A DNA stretch of 64,000 bases from Paenibacillus antarcticus (GTDB lineage Bacteria; Bacillota; Bacilli; Paenibacillales; Paenibacillaceae): NCBI RefSeq assembly GCF_001637225.1, contig NZ_LVJI01000016.1, positions 310,001 through 374,000 on the forward strand. Direction: 5' to 3'. Of this stretch, positions 45,034 to 54,263 are shown one piece after another. A program made the position numbers and the translations under genes. Each line of letters opens with the position of its first letter. The stretch's first letter is position 1. The notes beneath the pieces are model-generated. The model was not told where the DNA came from. It did no database searches and was given only the letters and a program-made list of their open reading frames with translations.

Positions 45034-45058
45034 CTTATTGTGTGTTATCTAAGGAAAG

Positions 45059-45244
45059 TTACGAATTACCCGCACGACGACGTTGGGTAGTCGGCTTGGT
45101 GTTGTTCTGATTTTTTAATTGCTTAGCAGAACCGGCTTGAAAGGTATTCGTTTGACCTGAGGCAGACTGCTGTTTCTTCTGATCCAGTTTTCTTCGAATG
45201 GCATCAGCCAGACTAACTTTTTTTAATTCTTTATTTTCGCTCAT
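45059..45244 (-). CDS. Small basic, Gln/Asn-rich conserved protein (unknown function)
   Basis: A 61-residue protein: an N-terminal helix MSENKELKKVSLADAIRRKL, then a Q/N/T-rich low-complexity tail ending TTQRRRAGNS. GGGAGG ribosome-binding site. No membrane helix or cysteine. It resembles short uncharacterised proteins of Paenibacillus, but I cannot assign a family. Confidence 0.65.
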   Translation of the reverse strand: MSENKELKKVSLADAIRRKLDQKKQQSASGQTNTFQAGSAKQLKNQNNTKPTTQRRRAGNS

Positions 45245-45424
45245 GTGAAAACCTCCCTTTGGGCGTGTGTCTTCATTCTAATCGTTTTTAATTATCTCTA
45301 CAAGGGGGAGGATGTTCAGGTTCCTAATGAAGCACAATTGGTTGGTCTAGGCTCAAGAAGAATACGTTTAATCGGATAGGGAAAAGATGGTTAATAACTG
45401 CAAATGAAGGGGTTGTACAATGCT

Positions 45425-46291
45425 TTGGATATTTATGAAGAGATACGTAAAGGAGAAAGAGGAGCATGGGTTAGTATTGCGGCCTATCTCATTTTATCTG
45501 CATTCAAATTAGTGAGTGGTTATGTATTTGCTTCTAGCGCTTTAGTAGCGGATGGCGTCAATAACGTAACAGATATTGTTGCGTCCATAGCTGTGTTAAT
45601 AGGTCTACGTATTTCACAGAAACCACCGGACTCGGATCATGCCTATGGACATTTTAGGGCTGAGACGGTGGCAGCCCTCATGGCTTCTTTTATTATGGCT
45701 ATGGTTGGTATTCAAGTTATAGTTGAAACAATTCGGACGCTATGGAAAGGTGAAAAGATGGAGCCTCCGAACTTATGGTCTGCTGGTGTGGCCCTCCTAT
45801 GTGCAGTTGCGATGTTTGGGGTATACCTTTACAACCGTCGATTAGCTCGTCAAATTAATAATAATGCTTTGATGGCAGCAGCCAAAGATAATTTATCCGA
45901 TGCTATGGTAAGTATAGGGGCAACTGTAGGGATTGTTGGGGCACAATTTGGATTTCCTTGGATTGATAGCATAGCAGCATTTGTGGTAGGAATCATCATT
46001 TGTAGTACGGCTTGGGGTATTTTCAAGGATTGCACCTATAGTCTAACGGATGGATTTGACCAGAACCAGATCATGGACTTACGAAGTACAATTGCAAGTG
46101 TTTATGGTGTAGAAGGGATCAAAGATGTGAAAGCGCGTGTTCATGGTAGCCATGTACTTGTCGATGTGGTGATTGAGGTACAACCGAATCTAAGTGTTAC
46201 GGAAGGCCATAAGATCACAGATCGAGTTGAAGAACAAGTGAAGAAAGAACATAACATTATGCAAGTCCAGATTCATGTCGAGCCTAAATAG
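45425..46291 (+). CDS. Cation diffusion facilitator (CDF) metal exporter
   Basis: A membrane exporter of about 288 residues with six helices. Metal-site motifs are visible: DGVNNVTDIVAS in helix 2 and DNLSDAMVS in helix 5, plus HAYGHFRAETVAAL. A C-terminal cytosolic domain of about 80 residues ends with QVQIHVEPK. Zn, Mn or Fe may be the substrate. Start: an ATG at 45404 has no ribosome-binding site; the TTG at 45425 follows AAGGGG (45407-45412) and gives MDIYEEIRKGERGAW, as in relatives. Spacing of 12 bases leaves this unsettled. Confidence 0.88.
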   Translation: MDIYEEIRKGERGAWVSIAAYLILSAFKLVSGYVFASSALVADGVNNVTDIVASIAVLIGLRISQKPPDSDHAYGHFRAETVAALMASFIMAMVGIQVIVETIRTLWKGEKMEPPNLWSAGVALLCAVAMFGVYLYNRRLARQINNNALMAAAKDNLSDAMVSIGATVGIVGAQFGFPWIDSIAAFVVGIIICSTAWGIFKDCTYSLTDGFDQNQIMDLRSTIASVYGVEGIKDVKARVHGSHVLVDVVIEVQPNLSVTEGHKITDRVEEQVKKEHNIMQVQIHVEPK

Positions 46292-46339
46292 AATGTGCTG
46301 TGTGAATATCCAGAGGTTGAGTTATGAGATTTGGAAATG

Positions 46340-46377
46340 AAAAAGGGTGTTTTCCAATATGGAAGACACCCTTTTTT
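46340..46377 (+). terminator. Terminator after CDF gene
   Basis: AAAAGGGTGT with an inner TTTCC pairs with GGAAGACACCC, followed by six T residues. Confidence 0.88.
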
Positions 46378-46529
46378 AGGTTGCTAAGCGGTGCTATAGG
46401 ATGAGGCATAGTTTCCCCTTTAGTGATAAAAGGTTCTATTACTGTTATAGTTGAATGATAAGAATAGATAGTAAATACGCCCTTTAGTAGGGTGATTCAT
46501 ATCATTTATTGGTTGAAAGGGGAGAGATT

Positions 46530-47105
46530 ATGAGGATTGTTAGACGACTTGTTCTACTATTTCTTCTATTGGTTATCGCATTGATTGTTGCAGTTATAGT
46601 CTATATCAGACCAGATAAAGCAATAGATATGAGTTACGAACCCGTAGATATGAAAGTTAAAGTATGGAACATGGTGAAGAATAAAGTGCCCGAAATTGAA
46701 TTGACAGGCGATGAATTAAATAATATCGCAAAGAAAAAGATGGTAGAGGCGCTCAAAACAACTAATTTAAGCGTAGATGTAACGGGGGCAGAATTTATCA
46801 TTCATGGTGATGAAGTGGAAGCCCAATTGAATGGGAAGTGGGGTATACTTCCTTTTGGAGTGAATTTATTCTTTCATATGGAATCTAGTGGGAGTGACCT
46901 CATCTTAAAGCACTTATCGACCCAAATTAAGCAGATTACGATTCCTAATTCAATGTGGTCTTTACAACCTATTACTTTCTCATTAAAGGAACATATACCA
47001 GATATCGTAGGTATCGATCAAGTTGATTTTAAAACGGATAGCATTATGCTTACTTTCAAAATAGATTGGACATTGATCCCGCAATTTCTACTTGATTTTA
47101 AATAA
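46530..47105 (+). CDS. YpmS-like (DUF2140) membrane-anchored protein
   Basis: A 191-residue protein with a single N-terminal anchor (LVLLFLLLVIALIVAVIVYI) and an outside domain that resembles the DUF2140/YpmS family, with TGDELNNIAKKKMVEAL and LTFKIDWTLIPQ. Function unknown. ATG at 46530 follows AAAGGGGAG. A terminator hairpin lies at 47118-47153. Confidence 0.72.
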   Translation: MRIVRRLVLLFLLLVIALIVAVIVYIRPDKAIDMSYEPVDMKVKVWNMVKNKVPEIELTGDELNNIAKKKMVEALKTTNLSVDVTGAEFIIHGDEVEAQLNGKWGILPFGVNLFFHMESSGSDLILKHLSTQIKQITIPNSMWSLQPITFSLKEHIPDIVGIDQVDFKTDSIMLTFKIDWTLIPQFLLDFK

Positions 47106-47117
47106 CGCAAATAACAT

Positions 47118-47153
47118 AGAACCCCAAATCGCTAAATTAGCAACTTGGGGTTC
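47118..47153. terminator. Terminator hairpin after DUF2140 gene
   Basis: AGAACCCCAA pairs with TTGGGGTTCT across a 16-base interior. The T-run is short. Confidence 0.7.
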
Positions 47154-47191
47154 TATAATATTTAAACCTTGATCATTTGCTCTAATGGCGG

Positions 47192-47356
47192 TTATACATT
47201 CCTTGACCGACCAGTAAAGAGTGAAATAATAAATAGTACAATAAAGATAAAGAAGAGTACTTTCGCAATCGAAGTTGCTGCTGCAACGATACTAAAGAAT
47301 CCAAATATTCCTGCAATCACCGCAATAATTAATAATATAACAGACCATCTCAACAT
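47192..47356 (-). CDS. DUF1328-family small membrane protein
   Basis: A 54-residue ORF on the minus strand that begins MLRWSVILLIIAVIAGIFGF and ends FTGRSRNV. The N-terminal MLRW, the central glycine/alanine-rich segment VAAATSIAKVLFFIF and length are exactly those of DUF1328 (YtjA-type) proteins, which are small hydrophobic stress-linked proteins with two membrane helices. Because it is short it is easily missed. The ribosome-binding site is poor (GGTGA, 7 bases before). The convergent neighbours are the DUF2140 gene and the YtxG-like gene's promoter region. Confidence 0.85.
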   Translation of the reverse strand: MLRWSVILLIIAVIAGIFGFFSIVAAATSIAKVLFFIFIVLFIISLFTGRSRNV

Positions 47357-47554
47357 GTTCAGTCACCATTCTTTCTTAATAATTTAGTTTTGTTTTAGGA
47401 TATTTTCTCGTTATCCTTCATATGGATAGGAGAATTCTTTGTCGTCTTAATGGGGTTGCTGCATCCTTGTAATTGGTATTTAACCTCGCTGTAAATGAAT
47501 GAAACATCCAGATTTGAATGAATTGCAATAGCTAGTTCTAATGATGTAAGACCT

Positions 47555-47580
47555 GTTTCGCACTTTTAAAGAACGGGTAA
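47555..47580 (+). promoter_or_regulatory. Sigma-B-type promoter before the YtxG-like gene
   Basis: GTTTCG (47555-47560), 14 bases, then GGGTAA (47575-47580). This fits the sigma-B consensus GTTTAA-N12-15-GGGTAT, with the YtxG-like start about 50 bases downstream. In B. subtilis, ytxG is under sigma-B. Confidence 0.75.
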
Positions 47581-47632
47581 CTATGATCAATGAACAATAT
47601 AAATTGAGAACATAAGAAGGAGCGATTTAACT

Positions 47633-48115
47633 ATGATCGAAATCAGTGTCGTTATTATAGCTGTTGCATTTGCAGTACTTGTTGTATTTCTTATTAAAAC
47701 GTTAAAAGCAGCTACGATATCGTTAGAAAAAACATCTCAAACATTACAGGAAGTGCAGAAGACAATTGATGAATTAGGGTATGAAGTGAAACAAACCGTT
47801 AGACACGCTAATGACATTACCGTAGATTTACAAGCGAAGATGAAACAAATTGATCCGGTGATAGAATCTGTACACAATCTTGGCGAAGTATTAAGTGAAG
47901 TCACATATGCAGCTAAGCAACTCTCGAGCACAGTGATGGATAAAATGATGAAAAAGAACAATACACCGCCAGCTTCAAATATAACACCAAGTACGGCTGA
48001 ACAACGGACGGTGAATTCTTATGCAGCAGTTAACGAGGCGAAGGAATCTAAAGCAACAAGTTGGGTAAAGTACGTTGATGTTGCAGCTGGCATATGGCAG
48101 AAATTTCGTAAGTAG
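47633..48115 (+). CDS. YtxG-like DUF948 protein
   Basis: A 160-residue protein with one N-terminal membrane helix (ISVVIIAVAFAVLVVFLIKTL) and a long helical domain (TSQTLQEVQKTIDELGYEVKQTVRHANDITVDLQAK) that matches DUF948 (YtxG). It is a general-stress protein of unknown mechanism. The gene is preceded by a sigma-B-like promoter and followed by other stress genes. Confidence 0.88.
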   Translation: MIEISVVIIAVAFAVLVVFLIKTLKAATISLEKTSQTLQEVQKTIDELGYEVKQTVRHANDITVDLQAKMKQIDPVIESVHNLGEVLSEVTYAAKQLSSTVMDKMMKKNNTPPASNITPSTAEQRTVNSYAAVNEAKESKATSWVKYVDVAAGIWQKFRK

Positions 48116-48167
48116 CGTTTAGGAAATATGATGTAATCCAATAAGGCAATCAGAAAGGGAGTGGAAC

Positions 48168-48704
48168 ATGTTTCAGCTAATGATGATGTTGCTAGGACTG
48201 CTTGCTCCTTTATCTGGAGCCCCAATGGATGAAAATGTTAGTACGATATCGCCCTCAGCAACAGTACAGAACGTTATCTATCAAGTGTCGGATAAAGATC
48301 ATTATTACCAATCACTGACGAGTATCGAATCATTTGAAACGGTTAATGATATTTCTTTATGGGATCGTAAAGAGGATCTTATTAATAAGAAGGGTAAGGC
48401 TCTGCAAGTGATTGAGAACCCCATCTTAGGATGTAGCGAGTATGTATATGATGAAATGACCGTGGGGATCTGTGATGATGTGGTGAGTTATGTTCATGTA
48501 GATGCCATCGTTGGAACTCTTAGAGTTAATGGAACAGATATCACTATAAGCAAGAAGGGGATTGACGATACTTTAGGCATACCTCAATTTTATTCGGAAG
48601 ATGGAGAGGTATATATCAGAGGTCAACAAGCGATTAAAGTATATAAGGATTCCTTAACGGGTACAATTCAAGGTATCGACTTTTTTGATGAAAGTTCTTC
48701 TTGA
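48168..48704 (+). CDS. Exported protein of unknown function
   Basis: A 178-residue protein with a short hydrophobic N-terminus (MFQLMMMLLGLLAPLSGAP) that may be a signal peptide. The body contains two related blocks (about 70-110 and 115-170: KKGKALQVIENPILGCSEYVYD versus KKGIDDTLGIPQFYSEDGEVYI), which suggest an internal duplication of a small domain, perhaps of the SmpA/YjgB kind. No family was recognised with confidence. GGGAGTGG precedes the ATG. It sits in the stress-gene cluster before sigma-B. Confidence 0.6.
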   Translation: MFQLMMMLLGLLAPLSGAPMDENVSTISPSATVQNVIYQVSDKDHYYQSLTSIESFETVNDISLWDRKEDLINKKGKALQVIENPILGCSEYVYDEMTVGICDDVVSYVHVDAIVGTLRVNGTDITISKKGIDDTLGIPQFYSEDGEVYIRGQQAIKVYKDSLTGTIQGIDFFDESSS

Positions 48705-48717
48705 AATCTATTCTTTT

Positions 48718-48743
48718 GATTCAGTTATCTTCAGATAGGGTAA
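48718..48743 (+). promoter_or_regulatory. Possible sigma-B promoter before the YflT-like gene
   Basis: GATTCA (48718-48723), 14 bases, then GGGTAA (48738-48743). The -10 box is good, the -35 matches 4 of 6. The position, 40 bases before the gene, is right. Confidence 0.45.
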
Positions 48744-48783
48744 TAGAATAACGAAGCAGAAACTTTAAAGGAGAGTGAGAATT

Positions 48784-49122
48784 ATGGATTCAACTCAATT
48801 AAATTCTTATGCTAAAGTGGTTGATAATGGTGTTAAGGCGGTAGAAGAGGTTAAGCAATTGCGTAGCACAGGTTATGCATACGATAATATTTTTGTATTA
48901 GCACATGATGAAAAACGTACTGACCGGATTGCCGATGTAGCAAATGCTAATGAGATTGGCATCAAAGAAGAAGGCATGTTCGATTCACTTGCTAACTTAT
49001 TTCGCTCTCGTGGCGACGAACTTCGAGCTAAGATTACTTCTCTAGGATTTACAGATGCACAAGCGGATGCCTACGAAAAGGAATTGGATCTTGGTAAAGT
49101 TCTAATTATTGCTAAAAGATAA
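48784..49122 (+). CDS. YflT/GSP17M-like general stress protein
   Basis: A 112-residue protein. The segment KVVDNGVKAVEEVKQLRSTGYAYDNIFVLAHDE is typical of the heat-induced stress protein YflT domain. ATG at 48784 follows GGAGAG and is preferred over a GTG at 48775. Members are strongly sigma-B dependent in B. subtilis. Function is unknown. A terminator follows. Confidence 0.87.
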   Translation: MDSTQLNSYAKVVDNGVKAVEEVKQLRSTGYAYDNIFVLAHDEKRTDRIADVANANEIGIKEEGMFDSLANLFRSRGDELRAKITSLGFTDAQADAYEKELDLGKVLIIAKR

Positions 49123-49152
49123 ATATCATATAAAATGCTTACATGTGCTTTA

Positions 49153-49200
49153 AACATAGATAAGGAATGGGGGATAGCTCCATTCCTTATCTGTGTTTTT
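49153..49200 (+). terminator. Terminator after YflT-like gene
   Basis: An 18-bp stem with one G-T pair (49153-49170 with 49180-49197) is followed by T residues. Confidence 0.88.
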
Positions 49201-49388
49201 TGGAACATATGACCATAGAATGATACTAACTCCAAAATAAAAAAAATTTCCTCTAAATGAAGCGAAGTTTTAGTATATAGTAATATAGTATGTATATTTA
49301 CAGACAAATGTAGGAGTCAGAGTGAAATAGATTCTTCATCTATCGTATAACTTCGCAATTTCGTTATTATGAACCCAAGGAGCCAACT

Positions 49389-50558
49389 ATGACCATATTA
49401 ATTGTTGATGATAATCCTACGAATGTCATTATAATACGTGAGATATTAAAGAAAGAAAAGTATCTTGATACCCTGACTGCTTCTTCTGCGAGAGGCATGT
49501 TTGAGTTTTTGAAAATTAAGGATCATCCTGCTGAGGTCCTGCCTGAGAGCACCAATATTGACCTCATTCTTCTAGATATGATGATGCCTGAAATGGATGG
49601 TATTGAAGCGTGCCGTATTATTCAACAATACCCTCACCTTAAAGATATTCCAATCATTATGGTTACTGCCGTGGGAGACTCCAAGAAACTCGCTGAAGCG
49701 TTAGACAGCGGAGCTATAGATTATGTTACAAAACCGATTAATAAAGTAGAACTCATGGCTAGAATCCGTCTGGCATTGCGACTAAAGAAGGAGAACGACT
49801 GGCATAAGGAACGGGACCAACGTATTCAGGAAGAACTTAGATTGGCTGCTTTAGTTCAGCAAGCAGTTCTTACTCCACCAATTGAAGATAATTTATTTGA
49901 AGTACATGCTCTGTATCAACCTTCAGCAGAATTAGCGGGTGATCTATATGCGTGGTATCCACTTGGGGACGGAAGATATGGTGTTATTCTGCTGGATATG
50001 ATGGGTCACGGGATATCATCTTCCCTAGTCTGTATGTTCGTTGCGTCAGTATTAAAGGATACGGTCACCACATATGTAGAGCCAGAGAAGGTCATTCAAG
50101 AACTGAATAGACGGTTTAATCAGCTATATATTGAGAATGAGTTATTACAATATTACTTCACAGCCATATATTTAGTAGTGGATACACGTATGAAGAGGAT
50201 TGACTATGTCAATGCAGGACATCCCCCTGCGCTCTTTTTTCAAGAGAATGGAAGTGCAGAAATGTTACATCAAGTATGCTGTCCTGTGGGGCTATTTGAC
50301 AAGATTGAAGTAGAACAAAAGACTTTTTATTATGCAGGAAACAGTCACATCGCATTATATACAGATGGATTGATGGAGATTGTCGAAGGTGATCATGATG
50401 AGCAAATGGCCTTTTTGAGTGGGCATTTAGAGAGTAGTCATAACTGGGATGAGAGCGCGATGCGACAAGCATTTTTTAATAGCGAATTAGAGAATGAACG
50501 AGATGATGATAAATGTTTGGTGTGGATATCACTTAAAGAAGGAGAGAGGCAAGAATGA
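49389..50558 (+). CDS. rsbY: RsbY-like PP2C phosphatase with receiver domain
   Basis: A 389-residue regulator. The N-terminal receiver domain (ILIVDDNPTN) has its phospho-acceptor Asp in LLDMMMPEMDG and Lys in TKPINK. A coiled-coil linker (KERDQRIQEELRLAALVQQAVL) leads to a C-terminal SpoIIE/PP2C domain with AGDLYAWYPLGDGRYGVILLDMMGHG and LYTDGLMEI. This is the layout of B. cereus RsbY, which dephosphorylates RsbV-P when phosphorylated. The next kinase gene overlaps by 4 bases (ATGA), so both are translated together. Confidence 0.88.
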   Translation: MTILIVDDNPTNVIIIREILKKEKYLDTLTASSARGMFEFLKIKDHPAEVLPESTNIDLILLDMMMPEMDGIEACRIIQQYPHLKDIPIIMVTAVGDSKKLAEALDSGAIDYVTKPINKVELMARIRLALRLKKENDWHKERDQRIQEELRLAALVQQAVLTPPIEDNLFEVHALYQPSAELAGDLYAWYPLGDGRYGVILLDMMGHGISSSLVCMFVASVLKDTVTTYVEPEKVIQELNRRFNQLYIENELLQYYFTAIYLVVDTRMKRIDYVNAGHPPALFFQENGSAEMLHQVCCPVGLFDKIEVEQKTFYYAGNSHIALYTDGLMEIVEGDHDEQMAFLSGHLESSHNWDESAMRQAFFNSELENERDDDKCLVWISLKEGERQE

Positions 50559-53500
50559 AATTAAAAACAAAGTTATTTATTGGATTTGGTTCCATGATGT
50601 TTCTCTTACTCATATTGACTATGGTTGGATACGACCGCTTAGATTATATGAATAAGCAATTTAATAGTGTCTATGAGGATAGATATATTAAGGTACGGAG
50701 TTCAACGGGGATGCGTGGTGAAGTTAATAAGGTATCACGGTATATGGCGAACCTACTCCTTAATGAGGATGATAGCTCCACTCTCAATGCAAAAGATCAA
50801 CAAGATATAGTTACATCAATTACTGATGCGGAGAATTACTTGAAGATCATGGTGAATAGTAATAACAGTATTGAAGAAAAACAAATGTTAGACCGGGTGC
50901 AATTAGCTTGGACTCAATTTGATACTTATTTAGATAAAGGAATATTATTATTATCTAATGGAATGAAAAAGGAAGCCGTTGCGTATCGAGATAACATGGG
51001 ACTTCCAACGCAACTGGAAGCATTAGCTAGTTTGAATGAGTTGGCTACGTATCAAGACCGAATGGTTGACGAAGCAATAAAAAATGCCAATGTTGAATAC
51101 AATCGTTCTATTCAAATTACGACAATTATTATGGTTATTGGACTAATGTTAGGTTTGGGTATTATTATGTGGGTTATCCCAAGCATTACTAAAGGGCTTA
51201 ATACCGTTAATATGATGATTAGTAGCTTTGGTAAGGGGCATATAAGAACCATTCGACGCCTGAAGGTGAAATCGAAGGATGAGATTGGTGATGTGGCACG
51301 TGTATTCAAACAAATGGCTGAAGATATTGAGAAACAACAAGAATTGGAAAAGAGTTATCTAGAAGCTCAGAAGGATCAGAATTGGCTTAATTCTCATACA
51401 AGCCAAGTAACAGAGCTTCTTCGTGGTGTTAATTCTTTGGAACAGATTTCTCAAACCTTTATTAATGAATTCACACCTGTCTTGGGGGCTCAATATGGGG
51501 CAGTGTATATTCAAGGCGATGACAAACGGCCTAATCGTCTATTTCAATATGGGGCATATGCGGGCTCTGTAAATATAGTGAGTAAAGAATATATTGATAT
51601 TGGGGAAGGACTCGTAGGTCAATGTGCATTGGATAAAAAGCCGATCCATATTAAAGAAATTCCGGATCAGTATCTATCTATTCAATCTGGACTTGGAGAT
51701 ACATCACCTACAAGTCTAATGATCTATCCGGTACTATTTGAAGATGAACTATTAGGTGTAGTAGAAATCGCATCTTTAGGACAATTCACTGCATTGCAGA
51801 GACAATTAATGTCCCAACTTACAGGTAGCCTAGGTATTATCCTTAACAATATTCGACGTCGACTTAATGTAGAAGAATTGTTACGAGAATCACAGGCTTT
51901 GACGGAAGAATTGCAGTGTCAATCAGAGGAATTACAGACGCAGCAAGAGGAGTTACGTCGTTCTAATGAACATTTAGAAGAGCAGACAACAGCGCTTAAG
52001 AGGTCTGAAGGACAATTGCAGAGCCAACAAGAGGAGCTTGAACATTTTAATACAGAATTGATTGCTAAGTCACGTACTTTGGAAGAGCAGATGCAAGATT
52101 TGGAAGAGAAGAATTACCAAATTGAGAAAACGAGTGCTCAATTGGAACAACAAGCCGTACAGCTTGCTGTTACAAGTAAATATAAATCGGAATTTTTAGC
52201 TAATATGTCACATGAATTACGTACGCCTCTTAACAGTCTTCTGATCTTGTCGCAGTTGTTGACTGAGAATAAGGGGGATAATTTAACGACTAAGCAAATT
52301 GAATATGCCCGGACTATATATATGTCAGGTGCAGATTTGCTGAAAATGATTGATGAAATTCTAGATTTATCCAAAGTAGATGCTGGTAAAATGGAAATTA
52401 ATCAGGAAATGTTAAAGATCAAAGACTTAGAGGTATTTGTTCAACAGAATTTCACACCAATAGCTGATAAACGTCAAATCGCACTCAATGTTCAATATGG
52501 AGATGAACTACCTGAAGAAATCTTAACAGATGAACATCGAGTGAAACAGATTCTTCGGAATTTGTTTACGAATGCTATTAAATTTACAAGTAGTGGCTCT
52601 ATTAACTTTAATATCAATCGAGTACAAGCAAGTGAAATACCTAATCCTCTTAAGAAGGATGGAGAATATATCGCTCTTTCAGTCAAAGATACCGGAATTG
52701 GCATTCCACAAGATAAATTAGGGTTGATATTTGAAGCGTTTCAGCAGGTTGATGGGACAACTAGTCGTAAATATGGTGGGACTGGATTAGGCCTTTCGAT
52801 TAGCCGTGAGCTTGCGGGTCTTCTTGGGGGCTACATTGATGTTGAATCGAAGGAAGGTGAAGGAAGTTGCTTCACATTGTATCTTCCGATAGATTCCTCC
52901 AGTGAAGTATTTTCAGGGGAAAAGGAAGCGGCTGCTTCCCATTCAGAGTCATTCATTACTAACAGAATGAATCGATTCGATACAGATTTCATGAGCAATA
53001 TGAAGGTTGAGTTGAAGGAAGTGACGATGGCGCCTTTAAAAGATGATCGCGATGCAATTCAAGAAAAGGATAAAGTCCTGCTTATTATTGAAGATGATAT
53101 GAAGTTTGCAGGAATACTACTGGAGATGGCACGAGATCGAGGGTTTAAGACGTTACTTGCGACACAGGGCGATATAGGTTTAAAGATGGCACAACAATAC
53201 CTTCCTAGCGCTATTATTCTAGATATTCAACTTCCAGTCATGGATGGATGGTCAATACTAGGTGTATTGAAGAATTCTGCATTAACACGGCACATTCCGG
53301 TTCATATCGTATCTGTTGTGGATGATGTGAAGCAGGGATTAAGGATGGGCGCGATTGCATATCTTCAGAAGCCCTCTTCTAAAGATTCTCTTGAAAAGGC
53401 CTTTTCGTATATTGAATCGTATACGGAGAAATCCCTGAAACATTTATTGATCGTTGAGGATGATCATATACAGCGTAATGCTATTATTGAATTTATTGAT

Positions 53501-54241
53501 CATGACGATGTATCGATTAAGGCTGCTTCATCCGGTGAAGAGGCGCTAAAAGAACTTCGTAAACAAAAATATGATTGTATGGTGTTAGATTTGATGCTCA
53601 CCGATATGACAGGTTTTGAACTTCTTGATCAGATTCGAGATGATAAACAATTAGCAGATCTGCCGATTATTATCTATACAGGCAAGGAATTAAATCATCA
53701 AGAAGAAATGATTCTGCGTAAGTATACGGAATCTATTATTATTAAAGATGTACGCTCTCCCGAAAGATTGCTAGACGAGACAACGTTATTCTTACATCGG
53801 GTTGAAGCTAACTTACCAGAAGATAAACGTGAAATATTACAAAAACTCCACAATAAAGAGGCCTTATTTGAGAATAAAAAAATACTACTTGTGGATGACG
53901 ATATACGCAACGTCTTTGCGCTATCTAGCGTGCTTGAAAGTTATCATATGGAAGTTGTATTTGCCGAGAATGGAAGAGATGCTCTAGATATGCTAGAGAA
54001 ACAACCTGACTTTGATCTCATCTTAATGGATATGATGATGCCAGAAATGGACGGCTATGAGGCTATGCGTCAGATTAGGCAAATTCCACAATTTCAAAGA
54101 TTGCCTATTATTGCACTCACGGCTAAAGCAATGAAAGAGGACCGTTCTAAATGTATTGAAGCAGGTGCTTCTGATTATGTTAAAAAACCGATACAAACAG
54201 AACAACTACTATCATTAATGCGCGTATGGTTGTATTCGTAA
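50555..54241 (+). CDS. rsbK: RsbK-like hybrid histidine kinase with three receiver domains
   Basis: A 1228-residue membrane hybrid kinase. Order: TM1 (about 8-26), outside helical sensor (CHASE3/4HB-like), TM2 (about 186-208), HAMP to 265, GAF (about 290-430), coiled coil (440-545, SEELQTQQEELRRSNEHLEEQ), HisKA box MSHELRTPLNS, HATPase ending GTGLGLSISRELAG, then three receivers with Asp in ILDIQLPVMDG, VLDLMLTDMTG and LMDMMMPEMDG. B. cereus RsbK has the same front half but, as far as I recall, a single receiver. It should feed phosphate to RsbY. Conserved Gln/Glu pairs in the coiled coil are possible methylation sites for the CheR-like enzyme next door. Confidence 0.87.
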   Translation: MKLKTKLFIGFGSMMFLLLILTMVGYDRLDYMNKQFNSVYEDRYIKVRSSTGMRGEVNKVSRYMANLLLNEDDSSTLNAKDQQDIVTSITDAENYLKIMVNSNNSIEEKQMLDRVQLAWTQFDTYLDKGILLLSNGMKKEAVAYRDNMGLPTQLEALASLNELATYQDRMVDEAIKNANVEYNRSIQITTIIMVIGLMLGLGIIMWVIPSITKGLNTVNMMISSFGKGHIRTIRRLKVKSKDEIGDVARVFKQMAEDIEKQQELEKSYLEAQKDQNWLNSHTSQVTELLRGVNSLEQISQTFINEFTPVLGAQYGAVYIQGDDKRPNRLFQYGAYAGSVNIVSKEYIDIGEGLVGQCALDKKPIHIKEIPDQYLSIQSGLGDTSPTSLMIYPVLFEDELLGVVEIASLGQFTALQRQLMSQLTGSLGIILNNIRRRLNVEELLRESQALTEELQCQSEELQTQQEELRRSNEHLEEQTTALKRSEGQLQSQQEELEHFNTELIAKSRTLEEQMQDLEEKNYQIEKTSAQLEQQAVQLAVTSKYKSEFLANMSHELRTPLNSLLILSQLLTENKGDNLTTKQIEYARTIYMSGADLLKMIDEILDLSKVDAGKMEINQEMLKIKDLEVFVQQNFTPIADKRQIALNVQYGDELPEEILTDEHRVKQILRNLFTNAIKFTSSGSINFNINRVQASEIPNPLKKDGEYIALSVKDTGIGIPQDKLGLIFEAFQQVDGTTSRKYGGTGLGLSISRELAGLLGGYIDVESKEGEGSCFTLYLPIDSSSEVFSGEKEAAASHSESFITNRMNRFDTDFMSNMKVELKEVTMAPLKDDRDAIQEKDKVLLIIEDDMKFAGILLEMARDRGFKTLLATQGDIGLKMAQQYLPSAIILDIQLPVMDGWSILGVLKNSALTRHIPVHIVSVVDDVKQGLRMGAIAYLQKPSSKDSLEKAFSYIESYTEKSLKHLLIVEDDHIQRNAIIEFIDHDDVSIKAASSGEEALKELRKQKYDCMVLDLMLTDMTGFELLDQIRDDKQLADLPIIIYTGKELNHQEEMILRKYTESIIIKDVRSPERLLDETTLFLHRVEANLPEDKREILQKLHNKEALFENKKILLVDDDIRNVFALSSVLESYHMEVVFAENGRDALDMLEKQPDFDLILMDMMMPEMDGYEAMRQIRQIPQFQRLPIIALTAKAMKEDRSKCIEAGASDYVKKPIQTEQLLSLMRVWLYS

Positions 54242-54263
54242 TAAAAAGAGAGTAGGTAATATA

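Noticed and set aside
47169..47387. A plus-strand ORF opposite the DUF1328 gene
   Set aside because: It has no ribosome-binding site and is the mirror of a clear DUF1328 coding sequence on the minus strand.
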